Below, piece after piece: positions 32,078-39,370 of a DNA stretch of 48,903 bases (positions are counted from its first letter, which is position 1; each line of letters opens with the position of its first letter). This DNA is from a virus. Position numbers and translations under genes: made by a program. Where the stretch lies: IMG/VR virus record IMGVR_UViG_3300043469_000360, positions 1 to 48,903 of that record; one strand, 5' to 3'. The notes under the pieces were generated by a model. The model was not told the origin of the DNA. It searched no databases and saw nothing but the letters and a program-made list of their open reading frames with translations.

Positions 32078-32639
32078 CGAGGTCATCCGTTCTAATGCTG
32101 GAGCCATACTGAAGCTCCTGAACCAGCGCAAGATAGCGCTTGTACAGACCGTATGCGTCTTCTACATCCTGCAATGCCCGGTGAACAGTAGGGCGCACTT
32201 TCTCGCCGTAAGAGTGAAAGCTTGCGTCGTCAAAGAACATGCGAAGCGTGCTGACATCCATGTGCCTGTGCATAAGGCGACGGTCAAGACGTGGCATCCA
32301 GTTGCGGATAAAAGACCTGTCGAAGTGGACGCTGGCACCAGCCAACACGACTACTTCGTCACCCCAAGGCAACATGCTTTCAAGAATCTGGTCTTCTGCG
32401 TCCTCAACCATGATGCTGCCAAAAGTTTCCATGTCTTTCAGCAAGTCGTTTTCGGTGTGCATTGTCTGCACAAACAAGTCCTGTTGCATGAGTTCCCAAG
32501 CAACCTTATCGGGTGTGATAAGAACCGATTGGACTTGGGTGAGCTGAACACAGTCCTCAGAAAGCAACCAGCCCACCTCAATAATGCGGTCATTGTCTGG
32601 GTCGAGCCCAGTAGTTTCAAGGTCAATCCATAAATACAT
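32070..32639 (-). CDS. Oligoribonuclease-like DEDDh exonuclease
   Basis: 189 residues; start M3 of the open frame is chosen because GGACGGAG lies 6 nt upstream of it and 0 nt upstream of M1. 'W-I-D-L-E-T-T-G-L-D-P' at the N-terminus, 'M-H-T-E-N-D-L', 'H-R-H-M-D-V-S-T' and the C-terminal 'H-R-A-L-Q-D-V-E-D-A' match Orn throughout (DEDDh set complete). Orn degrades short RNAs; in a phage it could recycle nucleotides, remove primers or clear cyclic-dinucleotide signal products (pGpG). It overlaps the nuclease gene downstream. Confidence 0.8.
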   Translation of the reverse strand: MYLWIDLETTGLDPDNDRIIEVGWLLSEDCVQLTQVQSVLITPDKVAWELMQQDLFVQTMHTENDLLKDMETFGSIMVEDAEDQILESMLPWGDEVVVLAGASVHFDRSFIRNWMPRLDRRLMHRHMDVSTLRMFFDDASFHSYGEKVRPTVHRALQDVEDAYGLYKRYLALVQELQYGSSIRTDDLDA

Positions 32640-32669
32640 TGTCATCTCCGTCCGTTGTTATGGTAAAGG

Positions 32670-32676
32670 TAGCGTA
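32670..32676 (-). promoter_or_regulatory. Promoter -10 (TACGCTA) before Orn-like gene
   Basis: On the minus strand TACGCTA lies 31 nt before the ATG at 32639. A TTGACA at 17 nt spacing can be paired with TACCTT instead. It falls just after the stop of the HNH gene, so it would boost the downstream half of the replication operon. Confidence 0.5.
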
Positions 32677-32680
32677 CTAG

Positions 32681-33244
32681 CTACTCCGTGTCAACATTAG
32701 CGAGCAACTTATGTTTAGTTGCCCACCATGTTTCGTTGTCTGCTATCTCTTGGTCAGTTGCTTTAGTGCTCGTGTCGTGAGCTTGCCACTTATACTCCGG
32801 CAATGGAGTAAACGGCTCATCAGCTGGAGGCCTTGGGCCGTAATACTTATTGTTTAGGGCGTGCCATCTGTTGTGGCACGTACTACAAATGCGGTGTACG
32901 TTGTCGGGAGCATTGTTGATGACGTTTTTGTCAGGCCCATGATGGCGGTCACCCTTGTCGGGGCCTTTAGTTGGCTGTATAACACTGCCATAACAACCGA
33001 TGATTGGCTCAACTCCACCTCCTGCAAACTTAAGTCCAGCCCACTCACATTTCATATCTTTAAAAATGGGGTACATCATCGCAGCTCGCTTGCGACCCGT
33101 CGACACAATGTCAGTAATCTCTGAAGGCTCAGACATTGGACGACCCACGCCACGCTTCTCAACCTCAATGACGGTGTAGTCATCTTGGTGTGGCTCGTAC
33201 AGGGAGAAGTTCTTGTCAATCCAAAGGTCGTCGACGTCGCTCAC
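32681..33244 (-). CDS. HNH endonuclease
   Basis: 187 residues. The HNH core is 'D-R-H-H-G-P-D-K-N', then 'N-N-A-P-D-N-V-H-R-I-C-S-T-C-H-N-R-W-H' (about 100-130), with a first C pair around 'C-E-W-A-G-L'. It resembles stand-alone HNH nucleases beside replication genes. It may be a free homing-type or recombination nuclease; no flanking intron is visible. Its start overlaps the SNF2 gene stop (ATGA). Confidence 0.72.
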   Translation of the reverse strand: MSDVDDLWIDKNFSLYEPHQDDYTVIEVEKRGVGRPMSEPSEITDIVSTGRKRAAMMYPIFKDMKCEWAGLKFAGGGVEPIIGCYGSVIQPTKGPDKGDRHHGPDKNVINNAPDNVHRICSTCHNRWHALNNKYYGPRPPADEPFTPLPEYKWQAHDTSTKATDQEIADNETWWATKHKLLANVDTE

Positions 33245-35160
33245 AATATCTCACCCGTTCTCATCGCTTCACTCAAGCTATCAGCTGTCATCACAGCACC
33301 CTCATCAACCATTGTATCTTGGAACGCCGACACCATCTGTTCTTTGCGGTGAATCGTGTTGCTCATCCACGTATCTATGGATGCTGGTATCCGGTAAATA
33401 TAAACGTCGTTCTCCAGCTCTTGGCCAATGCGGTCTGTCCTCGCGTAAGCCTGGTCGCGCTTGCCGGGGTTCCACTCCTCGTCGATAATGTGCGTCGCAG
33501 TGGCACTGGTCAGGTTGAGGCCCGTCCCCCCAGTCTTGTAATTGCATAAAACCATGTCCCATTGTGGCTCTTCTCCTCGGGCTAAGTAAAAGTTATTCTT
33601 TATCTCATCGCGTAGCTTACGCGGTGTGGCACCTGTCAAAAGCGCTACACGTAACCCCTTCTCTTCCAGCATGTCTTTAAACGCTTCGAGCGCAGTGCTG
33701 AACTGGCTAAACACCACCTGTCGCCTACCCTCCGCGTGTATAGCAAGTACGTTTTCCAGCGTTGCGTCAAGCTTTGCTGACTCCTGGACCTCGTTCCCGA
33801 CAGAGAACACGACGTTACCCTCAGTATCTTTCAGCTCAATACCAGCAGGCCACACGTTAGCCTGTCGCTTGCGAGTAATCAACGCAATCAAATGCATAAT
33901 CGTCATTGACTCCCCACTATCCAACATAATCTGAGCCCGCTCCGAAAGCTGGCGAATAATTTTGTATTGTTTTTTGTAAGCTTCGGGGTCGAGGTCAACG
34001 CGAACAATATGCTTACGTTGCACAGGCAACACAATGCCAGCATCCTCACGCGACCTAGAGATAAACCGGCCAGCAATCAACGGCTTCAGGTTGTCCAGTT
34101 GCCCATCCCTAAACTCAACCTTGCCCGAGTGATGATTCGTTATACAAAATGTTTGCAAAAACTGTGTCTTTCGAGCAAACAGCATCGGGTCACACAAGTG
34201 CAACAATGCGTAAATGTCAAGCGGGCTATTCAAGATAGGCGTGCCAGTTGTAAAACACACGTTTTTCATGCTCTTAGTCGACAACCACTCATCAAGCTTG
34301 TAAGCGTATCTGACGGGTGTTGGGTCACCCTTTTTCCAATCACACGCTAGACAAGGTTTTAGCTTCTTATCGGCACCGTGCAAGCCTTTAATAGGTGACT
34401 TGCAGCTAGGACACACGTTGTCAACTTTGACCAGCATCTCAATGTACTTAAAGTTTGATGTTTGAGTATTTTTTAAGTTGTGCGCTTCGTCGACAATCAT
34501 TGTGTCAATCTGCCAATCCATTAACTTAGCTAACAAATCCTTGTCTTTGCGCCAAATTTCAAAATTGACAATTACAACAGCTTCATTGCTAGAAATTATT
34601 TTGTCCATCAGTTTGTGGCGTGTTTTAGGGGTTTTCTTGTACAAATTATGTGCGGTGCGGTGAGGTGCCAACGTCATCAGTTCCCCAGCAAACTGGTCAC
34701 AAATATCAGCTTGACAAACTATAAGAACCTTACGAGCTTCCACGAGGTCGAGCCATCCAATTGACTGCCTGGTTTTACCCAAACCCATGCCATCGCCCAA
34801 AATCCAACGTCGAGCACCAGCACCAAATAAAGCACCACGCCACTGGAACGGAAGGATAGGTCCAACTTCACCATTACCGTCATACCAAGGTTTCCTAACT
34901 GCTAGTTTCCGATACTTGTCTTCAAGATTAGAGACATCAGCACGAACCTGCTCAGCCTGCTCCAACGACTCATCACGACGTTGCTGTTGCTCTTCCTTTT
35001 TACGAAGCTCAGCAATCTGCTTCTTCTGGCCTTGCTCAGCCTTATCGTCGTCCTCAACCTGTCGGATAAGTCTCTCAATTTCTTTACGCTTAGAATCAGC
35101 TCTCGCAATATGCTCACGTCGTCTAGTCTCTAGGTCAGATATCTCATCAAACAGCGTCAC
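33241..35160 (-). CDS. SNF2-family helicase/translocase with zinc insertion
   Basis: 639 residues from a GTG start. An N-terminal coiled coil (about 10-85) precedes the helicase. Walker A GDGMGLGKT (122-130), DEAH (224-227), a zinc-knuckle insertion (Cys250/Cys253 and Cys270/Cys273), and motif VI 'D-Q-A-Y-A-R-T-D-R-I-G-Q' near the C-terminus define an SNF2 ATPase. It would translocate on dsDNA to remodel replication or recombination complexes. The GTG overlaps the preceding TGA (GTGA), so translation is coupled. Confidence 0.88.
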   Translation of the reverse strand: MTLFDEISDLETRRREHIARADSKRKEIERLIRQVEDDDKAEQGQKKQIAELRKKEEQQQRRDESLEQAEQVRADVSNLEDKYRKLAVRKPWYDGNGEVGPILPFQWRGALFGAGARRWILGDGMGLGKTRQSIGWLDLVEARKVLIVCQADICDQFAGELMTLAPHRTAHNLYKKTPKTRHKLMDKIISSNEAVVIVNFEIWRKDKDLLAKLMDWQIDTMIVDEAHNLKNTQTSNFKYIEMLVKVDNVCPSCKSPIKGLHGADKKLKPCLACDWKKGDPTPVRYAYKLDEWLSTKSMKNVCFTTGTPILNSPLDIYALLHLCDPMLFARKTQFLQTFCITNHHSGKVEFRDGQLDNLKPLIAGRFISRSREDAGIVLPVQRKHIVRVDLDPEAYKKQYKIIRQLSERAQIMLDSGESMTIMHLIALITRKRQANVWPAGIELKDTEGNVVFSVGNEVQESAKLDATLENVLAIHAEGRRQVVFSQFSTALEAFKDMLEEKGLRVALLTGATPRKLRDEIKNNFYLARGEEPQWDMVLCNYKTGGTGLNLTSATATHIIDEEWNPGKRDQAYARTDRIGQELENDVYIYRIPASIDTWMSNTIHRKEQMVSAFQDTMVDEGAVMTADSLSEAMRTGEIL

Positions 35161-35282
35161 TTACCGGACCTCATACGTGGCTTGTAACACGCTTCATCAA
35201 TCCATTGGACAACACACCACATAGATACAACAAACATAAACACGCTGGCAATAGCCAAAAATGTTGCAACCACATAAATCAT
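35157..35282 (-). CDS. Small single-span membrane protein
   Basis: 41 residues: a hydrophobic helix (I-Y-V-V-A-T-F-L-A-I-A-S-V-F-M-F-V-V) from residue 2, then a short basic C-terminus (Y-K-P-R-M-R-S-G-K). It is fixed between two overlaps: its ATG shares ATGA with the gene before and its TGA shares GTGA with SNF2. That placement supports coding. Role unknown; it could be a host membrane-targeting factor. Confidence 0.62.
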   Translation of the reverse strand: MIYVVATFLAIASVFMFVVSMWCVVQWIDEACYKPRMRSGK

Positions 35283-35497
35283 TGCTTGCTCCTCGCTTCA
35301 AGTATTTTCATCGCTTCGTTGTGTCGCAGATAAGCGAACTGGTAGGCCATATTGTGAGCGCTTGTCGGGTGGGGATACCTACGTGCCAAACGTGCATAAT
35401 GTTCTGCTTCTCTGCGTAGCTGAGCCTCATCCATGTCGTACAAGTCATCAACCCACAACTCGTTATCGTCCATGAACTCGTCATCAAGCACTCTCAT
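35279..35497 (-). CDS. Hypothetical acidic protein
   Basis: 72 residues from the ATG at 35497 (an earlier Met at 35536 is inside the previous gene). Negatively charged at the N-terminus (D-D-E-F-M-D-D-N-E), then helical (R-R-E-A-E-H-Y-A-R-L-A-R-R). No domain recognised. Confidence 0.55.
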   Translation of the reverse strand: MRVLDDEFMDDNELWVDDLYDMDEAQLRREAEHYARLARRYPHPTSAHNMAYQFAYLRHNEAMKILEARSKQ

Positions 35498-35924
35498 CAC
35501 CACCCATAATCGTGAACCAGTCAGGCTTATCAGCATGCGCCTGCAACTGCCTACCTAACAAAATTAGGTTAGTTCCAAGCGCCTCCAACACCATCCCCTG
35601 CTTGCGAACATCCTCCGATAAGCGAGTCTTATCAAGACGCGCAAAATCGGACAGTTTTGGCGCAATTTTGTCTACCCAGCGCACCCACCCTTCTTTAGGT
35701 GTGTCACCGTGCAGCCGGATAACCTGCTCATCCAAAACGTCAGGCTTAGCAAAGTAATACAGTGTCGGATAACCCTCCAACTTGCTAATACGGGTGTCCT
35801 GCTCAACAACTTTCTTCACAGTGTTGTATGAGACACCAGACCTGAAGGCGATGTTGGTGATGTTTAACGGTGTGTTAGCTATCGCCAGCGTAAACAGCAC
35901 CAGGGTGTCTTTAGACTTGTTCAC
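35484..35924 (-). CDS. Winged-helix/HTH-like protein
   Basis: 146 residues. The N-terminal ~55 residues ('N-I-T-N-I-A-F-R-S-G-V-S-Y-N-T-V-K-K-V-V') fit a helix-turn-helix, followed by a wing-like 'L-E-G-Y-P-T-L-Y-Y-F'. The remainder is helical and may form a dimer interface. A transcription regulator of early genes is a fair guess. Its start overlaps the next upstream stop (ATGA). Confidence 0.5.
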   Translation of the reverse strand: MNKSKDTLVLFTLAIANTPLNITNIAFRSGVSYNTVKKVVEQDTRISKLEGYPTLYYFAKPDVLDEQVIRLHGDTPKEGWVRWVDKIAPKLSDFARLDKTRLSEDVRKQGMVLEALGTNLILLGRQLQAHADKPDWFTIMGGDESA

Positions 35925-36130
35925 CAGCCTTCGTTCTCTCTGTCGTGAGCCTCGTCAGCTCTATCCCAGGCACTGTCGTGCCGATACTCGTGATAGGCGT
36001 CGCAACCGGGACATACCCACTCACCAACCTCGACAGAACCGTAAACAGCTACGTCCATGTCGATGCCCTCGTCGAACCCGCACTCAGCGCAGTTCACGAA
36101 ACGCAACACACTCACAGTTTCCTCAAACAT
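35921..36130 (-). CDS. Small zinc-ribbon protein
   Basis: 69 residues. C-A-E-C near residue 14 and C-P-G-C near residue 40 form a zinc ribbon, with an acidic stretch between. The C-terminus is polar (W-D-R-A-D-E-A-H-D). Similar proteins abound in phage early regions; function unknown. Confidence 0.6.
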   Translation of the reverse strand: MFEETVSVLRFVNCAECGFDEGIDMDVAVYGSVEVGEWVCPGCDAYHEYRHDSAWDRADEAHDRENEGW

Positions 36131-36533
36131 TGTCTCTCCTAGGTAACTTCTTGATGAAGTCAGTAATCAGTGAAGGCGCGTAGGCCAGCTCTGACTCAGT
36201 GGACCACCAGTCCATGCCATCAGTGTCATCCCATTCCTGCGTAGGGAAGTTGTCCGGCAATGTCTCGTGGTCATAATTCACCATGTTTTTAAGAAATCGC
36301 AACGTGTCCTTAAACCGTGGACCGCGTGCGTCACGGTGAATCTTCAACGAATGGAACTCCGACGTATCCACAACTGGTAGGCCGTGGATTAAGTCGGTGT
36401 CGGGGTACTCAGCGTCGCTGGGGTAACGCAACGGGTAGAACGTCACGTAAACATACCCATCCTCAGACCAGACATTGATGTCGTAGTCAGGTGTCGTGTG
36501 CAGTACTTTAACCTGCTGATTAATTGCTTTCAT
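36123..36533 (-). CDS. Hypothetical protein
   Basis: 136 residues, a mixed alpha/beta globular look ('V-Y-V-T-F-Y-P-L-R-Y-P', 'W-W-S-T-E-S-E-L-A-Y'). It overlaps the following gene's start by 8 nt. The N-terminal ATG also overlaps the small gene upstream. No family recognised. Confidence 0.55.
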   Translation of the reverse strand: MKAINQQVKVLHTTPDYDINVWSEDGYVYVTFYPLRYPSDAEYPDTDLIHGLPVVDTSEFHSLKIHRDARGPRFKDTLRFLKNMVNYDHETLPDNFPTQEWDDTDGMDWWSTESELAYAPSLITDFIKKLPRRDNV

Positions 36534-36612
36534 TGTCGTCCTCTTTCATTGTTTCAATCGCGGTAAAGAAAGTGTTAATAGCACTTTCCATGTCGTCAAA
36601 AATTTCTTTCAT
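36520..36612 (-). CDS. Small acidic protein
   Basis: 30 residues (M-K-E-I-F-D-D-M-E-S-A-I-N-T-F-F...). AAAGGA lies 6 nt upstream of this Met, which is better than the earlier Met at 36618. It overlaps the next gene by 14 nt. Short, but expressed from the promoter-like site just upstream. Confidence 0.45.
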   Translation of the reverse strand: MKEIFDDMESAINTFFTAIETMKEDDNESN

Positions 36613-36631
36613 TGTCATTCCTTTCATTAGT

Positions 36632-36638
36632 TAGCGTA
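36632..36638 (-). promoter_or_regulatory. Promoter -10 (TACGCTA) for genes 36612 downward
   Basis: TACGCTA on the minus strand, 20 nt before the ATG at 36612 and only just after the stop of the 45-aa gene. It fits the phage-wide motif and orientation rule. Confidence 0.45.
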
Positions 36639-36639
36639 A

Positions 36640-36777
36640 CTAGATACTAGACTCCCACGCACACGCCTTACAAGTCGATACAGGCGTGTCGTGAAAATTG
36701 TGATACCACAGCTCACGGCGCTCGGCACCAGTGGACCTACGAATAAGTCCACCGGGCCAAGGCGTGAACTCCGGCAT
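36640..36777 (-). CDS. Small protein with Cys pair
   Basis: 45 residues from the ATG at 36777, which follows the previous stop by 4 nt. It is Arg/Pro-rich and ends with 'C-K-A-C-A-W' (one knuckle). A longer open frame begins at 36852 but would overlap the previous gene in another frame. Confidence 0.5.
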   Translation of the reverse strand: MPEFTPWPGGLIRRSTGAERRELWYHNFHDTPVSTCKACAWESSI

Positions 36778-36781
36778 ACGG

Positions 36782-36889
36782 TCAGCCACGAGGCTTACCC
36801 AGCTTTGCTTCAAGCCACAGACAATCGTCGCACCAGCCTTCAGGGTCGTCACCTACCCACCCCTCACCGCACACCACACACTTACTCAT
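36782..36889 (-). CDS. 35-residue zinc-knuckle protein
   Basis: 35 residues with C-V-V-C (4-7) and C-D-D-C (20-23), a compact zinc finger. It starts in the ATGA of the previous gene. Short, but cysteine pattern and coupling support coding. Function unknown. Confidence 0.6.
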   Translation of the reverse strand: MSKCVVCGEGWVGDDPEGWCDDCLWLEAKLGKPRG

Positions 36890-37065
36890 GCCTGCACCCA
36901 CTGTGAATAGACATGACCAGCCTGCTCCACAACCGTCGTACGCACAACGTCGCCAGTCTTATGAATAAGGTGCTTAGCAATCTGGTCAGCATCCTCCGGG
37001 TTGGGGTACTCGGTGTGTAGCCAGCCGATAACCCCGTCGTGTGTTTGGAATTGAATTTTAAACAT
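36886..37065 (-). CDS. Hypothetical small protein
   Basis: 59 residues starting at the second ATG (37065; an ATG at 37068 is directly in front). Contains 'D-G-V-I-G-W-L-H-T-E-Y-P' and a helix 'D-A-D-Q-I-A-K-H-L-I-H'. No known family. The preceding gene's stop overlaps. Confidence 0.55.
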   Translation of the reverse strand: MFKIQFQTHDGVIGWLHTEYPNPEDADQIAKHLIHKTGDVVRTTVVEQAGHVYSQWVQA

Positions 37066-37274
37066 CATGCCACCTCCCTATCTTTGCCAGTGTTAACCAG
37101 CTCCTGCATCTGTTCGTTGACCAGCATGACCATGCCAGTCACTCGCTCGACACGAACCTGCATGTCGATGATGTCCTGCTTCAGTTGTGCCTTCTCATCG
37201 CGTAGCTCCCTACGCTTGTCGGCCAGCGCCTTGAACTCCGGTGTGAAGTCAGGCTTGTCAGTTATCTCAGTCAT
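37065..37274 (-). CDS. Coiled-coil small protein
   Basis: 69 residues from the ATG at 37274 (an earlier Met belongs to the gene before). A long coiled coil (about 12-50, 'L-R-D-E-K-A-Q-L-K-Q-D-I-I-D-M') is visible. No enzymatic motif. Overlaps neighbours at both ends. Confidence 0.55.
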   Translation of the reverse strand: MTEITDKPDFTPEFKALADKRRELRDEKAQLKQDIIDMQVRVERVTGMVMLVNEQMQELVNTGKDREVA

Positions 37275-37441
37275 TGTGCAATCAACCCTTCTTCGATGAG
37301 CGCTATTGCTGTGCGCCCGTAGTGGCCCTGCAAGTTCCAAGCTATGCCAGTATCGACAAGGTGCTGAAAGAACTCCAGGGTGGTGTCGTCGTCCAGCTCA
37401 CCGGACTCATAAGCGATGAGGTTATCGATGAAGTTATCCAT
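37271..37441 (-). CDS. Conserved actinophage small acidic protein
   Basis: 56 residues: 'M-D-N-F-I-D-N-L-I-A-Y-E-S-G-E-L', then 'Q-H-L-V-D-T-G-I-A-W-N-L-Q-G-H-Y-G-R-T-A'. I recognise this as a widespread small protein of actinobacteriophages with unknown function. The start at 37441 overlaps the preceding stop (TGATG). It is one of the better hints for an actinobacterial host. Confidence 0.65.
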   Translation of the reverse strand: MDNFIDNLIAYESGELDDDTTLEFFQHLVDTGIAWNLQGHYGRTAIALIEEGLIAQ

Positions 37442-38124
37442 CACGCCACCACCTTCGCACGTTCGCAATACCAGCACTGGTCAGGGTGGTGACCTTCACC
37501 ACTGTTGTAGTGTGCATCCCACGTCGATGACTTTTCGCGCACCAGCTTGATGAGCGCCTCGTCACTGTCGAGATTTTGCCACCCGTCGTACAGGCTGTAA
37601 TAGATGTCGTGCTCGGACATGACCTCCCACAGCACAAGCACCTCCAACCCGTTGTCGGTTGCAAAAGCTTCTACGTAACTATTCTCAGCCTCACCTAGCA
37701 GCTCCATGTAATCACCCTCGTCATACAGGTAGTTGTTGTGCTCCAGGTCGTGAGCAATCTCAATTGCTTCACAGAACGCGGGAGTGATGTGACCCTTGTC
37801 GTTGACCACGCGCACCTTCACGGCACAGAACCTGCTGTAGGTCCAGTGTCCAAAGCTGGCGTCGTCAACGTCATCAGGGTAGGCGTCCTTCAGTGCCTTC
37901 AGAATTGTCCGGTAGTTGGACCAGTCTGCAAGGTAATCGTCAGTCAGCTCGATGTCGGGAGTAGAGAACATCATGGTGTGTGTTTTCCACAGGTCACCAT
38001 CGCTCCAGGCACTATCTGCTGGGTGCTCCAGTGCCTCATGAGCACGCTCCAGAATCGTGTCGTAATCAGTGGACATTGCACCCGTAAACAGTTTGGGTTC
38101 AAAGTCCTTCAGTTTCAGTTTCAT
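37441..38124 (-). CDS. Hypothetical protein with zinc-type Cys pair
   Basis: 227 residues from the ATG at 38124. The decamer GAAAGTGAGC sits 6 nt upstream of this ATG; an in-frame ATG at 38142 would place it inside the gene, so 38124 is preferred. Rich in Asp/Glu/Tyr, it ends with 'P-D-Q-C-W-Y-C-E-R' (C-x-x-C). No domain recognised. Confidence 0.55.
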   Translation of the reverse strand: MKLKLKDFEPKLFTGAMSTDYDTILERAHEALEHPADSAWSDGDLWKTHTMMFSTPDIELTDDYLADWSNYRTILKALKDAYPDDVDDASFGHWTYSRFCAVKVRVVNDKGHITPAFCEAIEIAHDLEHNNYLYDEGDYMELLGEAENSYVEAFATDNGLEVLVLWEVMSEHDIYYSLYDGWQNLDSDEALIKLVREKSSTWDAHYNSGEGHHPDQCWYCERAKVVA

Positions 38125-38142
38125 TGTGTAGCTCACTTTCAT

Positions 38143-38510
38143 ATCAACCGGCGAGACGGTCTCGCGCGATACCCCTATTAAATCACACACTTAGCGTCTT
38201 TGCAATTTTAGTTTGCAAACACGTGGGCGTGTCTCAGCAACAGCAAGGGATACAGCTTGCAACTTTAGTTTTCAAACTTGACCTATTAAATTAAGGGGAT
38301 AAGCTCGGTGTTAACGAGCTTATTCCCCTTAATTAAGGGAAGAACATTACGGGAGTCGCCTCACACACTCCGCCCCCAAGGGGCTACGCGTGAGGCTCCA
38401 CACAGCACACAGCTCCGATACCGATGACACCCCGACGACTCAGATAGTCAATACCAATATGAGGGGTTAATCGTTTCGCGTCAGTGCCGGCTGGAGCAAG
38501 CTAGCAGTTG
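38143..38510 (-). other. Structured non-coding region, candidate leader RNA or replication origin
   Basis: No gene is supported in this 370-nt stretch. It holds: a GCGAGAC/GTCTCGC dyad at 38151-38165; two near-identical 21-nt AT-rich repeats (TTGCAAyTTTAGTTTkCAAAC, about 38200-38220 and 38258-38278); a strong hairpin with about 17-bp arms (38287-38338); and a compound hairpin around 38351-38399 (CCTCAC/GTGAGG outer, GCCCC/GGGGC inner). On the minus strand it would be the 5' leader of the gene at 38124. Iteron-like repeats beside a big hairpin also fit an origin. See findings. Confidence 0.55.
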
Positions 38511-38511
38511 T

Positions 38512-38527
38512 TCCATTTGATTCCAGG
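38512..38527 (-). repeat. 16-bp box, copy 1
   Basis: TCCATTTGATTCCAGG on the plus strand; identical copies at 39302-39317 and 39727-39742, and a 9-bp partial at 40442-40450. It lies just after a terminator and before the next transcription unit. Confidence 0.85.
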
Positions 38528-38535
38528 TGACGACA

Positions 38536-38566
38536 AAAGAAAACCCCCCACCCGAAGGTGAGGGGT
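38536..38566 (-). terminator. Terminator after the 113-aa gene
   Basis: On the minus strand a AACCCC...CACC / GGTG...GGGGTT stem with a TTCG loop is followed by TTTTCTTTTG. It ends the two-gene unit 39215-38587. Confidence 0.88.
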
Positions 38567-38586
38567 TCTCAGTTTGTGGTTAGTTG

Positions 38587-38928
38587 CTAGTTGACCTCCA
38601 TTAGGCAGTCATTGGCGCAGTCCCAGATGGCCTGCTGGTGCCGGTGTCTAGCAGCTCGAAGCGCGTCATCTAATTCGGGGTAATGTCCCGTGGAGTCGAC
38701 GAACACACGACCCGACGATGAAGTCCAGATACCCACGTAATGCACACGCTGGTCCTGAATCATGGCCTGAATGAGTTTGCCGACGTAGGTGGGGTCTGGT
38801 GCGACAATGTTAGTCGACGCTACCCAGTACCCCGTAGAGCGCTTCATGGCAGGGACCAGTTTGGTCCTGCTGAAGTCGACGCGATACGTGCCGTCAACCA
38901 GCTCCAGGGTGTCGCTAATCGCAAACAT
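38587..38928 (-). CDS. Hypothetical early protein
   Basis: 113 residues. 'G-Y-W-V-A-S-T-N' and 'H-Y-V-G-I-W-T-S-S-S-G-R-V-F-V-D-S' suggest a small alpha/beta fold. The ATG overlaps the preceding TGA (TGATG). Ends just before a terminator. Function unknown. Confidence 0.6.
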   Translation of the reverse strand: MFAISDTLELVDGTYRVDFSRTKLVPAMKRSTGYWVASTNIVAPDPTYVGKLIQAMIQDQRVHYVGIWTSSSGRVFVDSTGHYPELDDALRAARHRHQQAIWDCANDCLMEVN

Positions 38929-39215
38929 CAGCGGGCTCCCTCAGCGACGATGGCGTGCCAAGCGCCACGGTCAACCTCGTCCAGCATGACCTCAAGGCGT
39001 CCACGGTAATCGGCAAGGTGAGCCAGGTCACCAGTCTGAATGAAGGTGTCAAGGAAGCGAATAAGCGCTTCAGTGTCGCGCACAGCCTGTCCACGTTTCT
39101 CATCGACATAGTGGCTGGTAGCCAGTCCGTCAACGACGTGTTGGCCAGTGTGGAAGGCGAACTGTGTGGCCCAGTTGGTGCCACGTACCAGCTCGGTAGT
39201 AGTTGTGGTGCTCAT
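38928..39215 (-). CDS. Hypothetical early protein
   Basis: 95 residues, helical ('L-I-R-F-L-D-T-F-I-Q-T-G-D-L-A-H'). It heads a two-gene unit with its own promoter (TACTAT), a 5' hairpin and a terminator. The leader differs from its neighbours: GAAACGGAG instead of GAAAGTGAGC before the ATG. Confidence 0.6.
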   Translation of the reverse strand: MSTTTTTELVRGTNWATQFAFHTGQHVVDGLATSHYVDEKRGQAVRDTEALIRFLDTFIQTGDLAHLADYRGRLEVMLDEVDRGAWHAIVAEGAR

Positions 39216-39232
39216 GGTGTAACTCCGTTTCT

Positions 39233-39317
39233 GTCGGAACCGCTCCGACTACGTCCATAGTACCACACAGCTAGCGTACTAGCGTGCAAGCATACAGTTC
39301 GTCCATTTGATTCCAGG
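39233..39317 (-). promoter_or_regulatory. Box, promoter and 5' hairpin of unit 39215-38587
   Basis: From upstream to downstream on the minus strand: 16-bp box (39317-39302), a TAGTACGCTA stretch, -10 TACTAT (39262-39257), and a hairpin GTCGGA/TCCGAC (39249-39233) beginning 7 nt after the -10, so at or next to +1. Box to -10 is 38 nt counted after TCAAATGGAC. No consensus -35. Confidence 0.65.
39302..39317 (-). repeat. 16-bp box, copy 2
   Basis: Identical to copies at 38512 and 39727. Confidence 0.85.
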
Positions 39318-39324
39318 AGATTTT

Positions 39325-39363
39325 AAAAAAAAGAGAGGCTCCCTTTCGGGGGCCTCTCTTTTT
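39325..39363 (-). terminator. Terminator after the 53-aa gene
   Basis: On the minus strand AGAGAGGC...GCCTCTCT with a GAAA-containing loop and eight T following. It ends the unit 39642-39371. Confidence 0.9.
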
Positions 39364-39370
39364 GGTGATG

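Noticed and set aside
36691-36906. Plus-strand 71-aa frame in the early region
   Set aside because: Antisense to two coupled small minus-strand genes with Cys pairs; no ribosome site.
25703-38142. Integrase, excisionase or CI-type lysogeny module
   Set aside because: No tyrosine or serine recombinase motif, no attachment-site-like repeat and no divergently arranged repressor; the double-HTH gene alone is not sufficient.
38351-38420. tRNA-like cloverleaf in the structured non-coding block
   Set aside because: Stems can be drawn, but there is no T-loop GTTCRA consensus, no anticodon arm of proper size and no CCA-adjacent acceptor stem.
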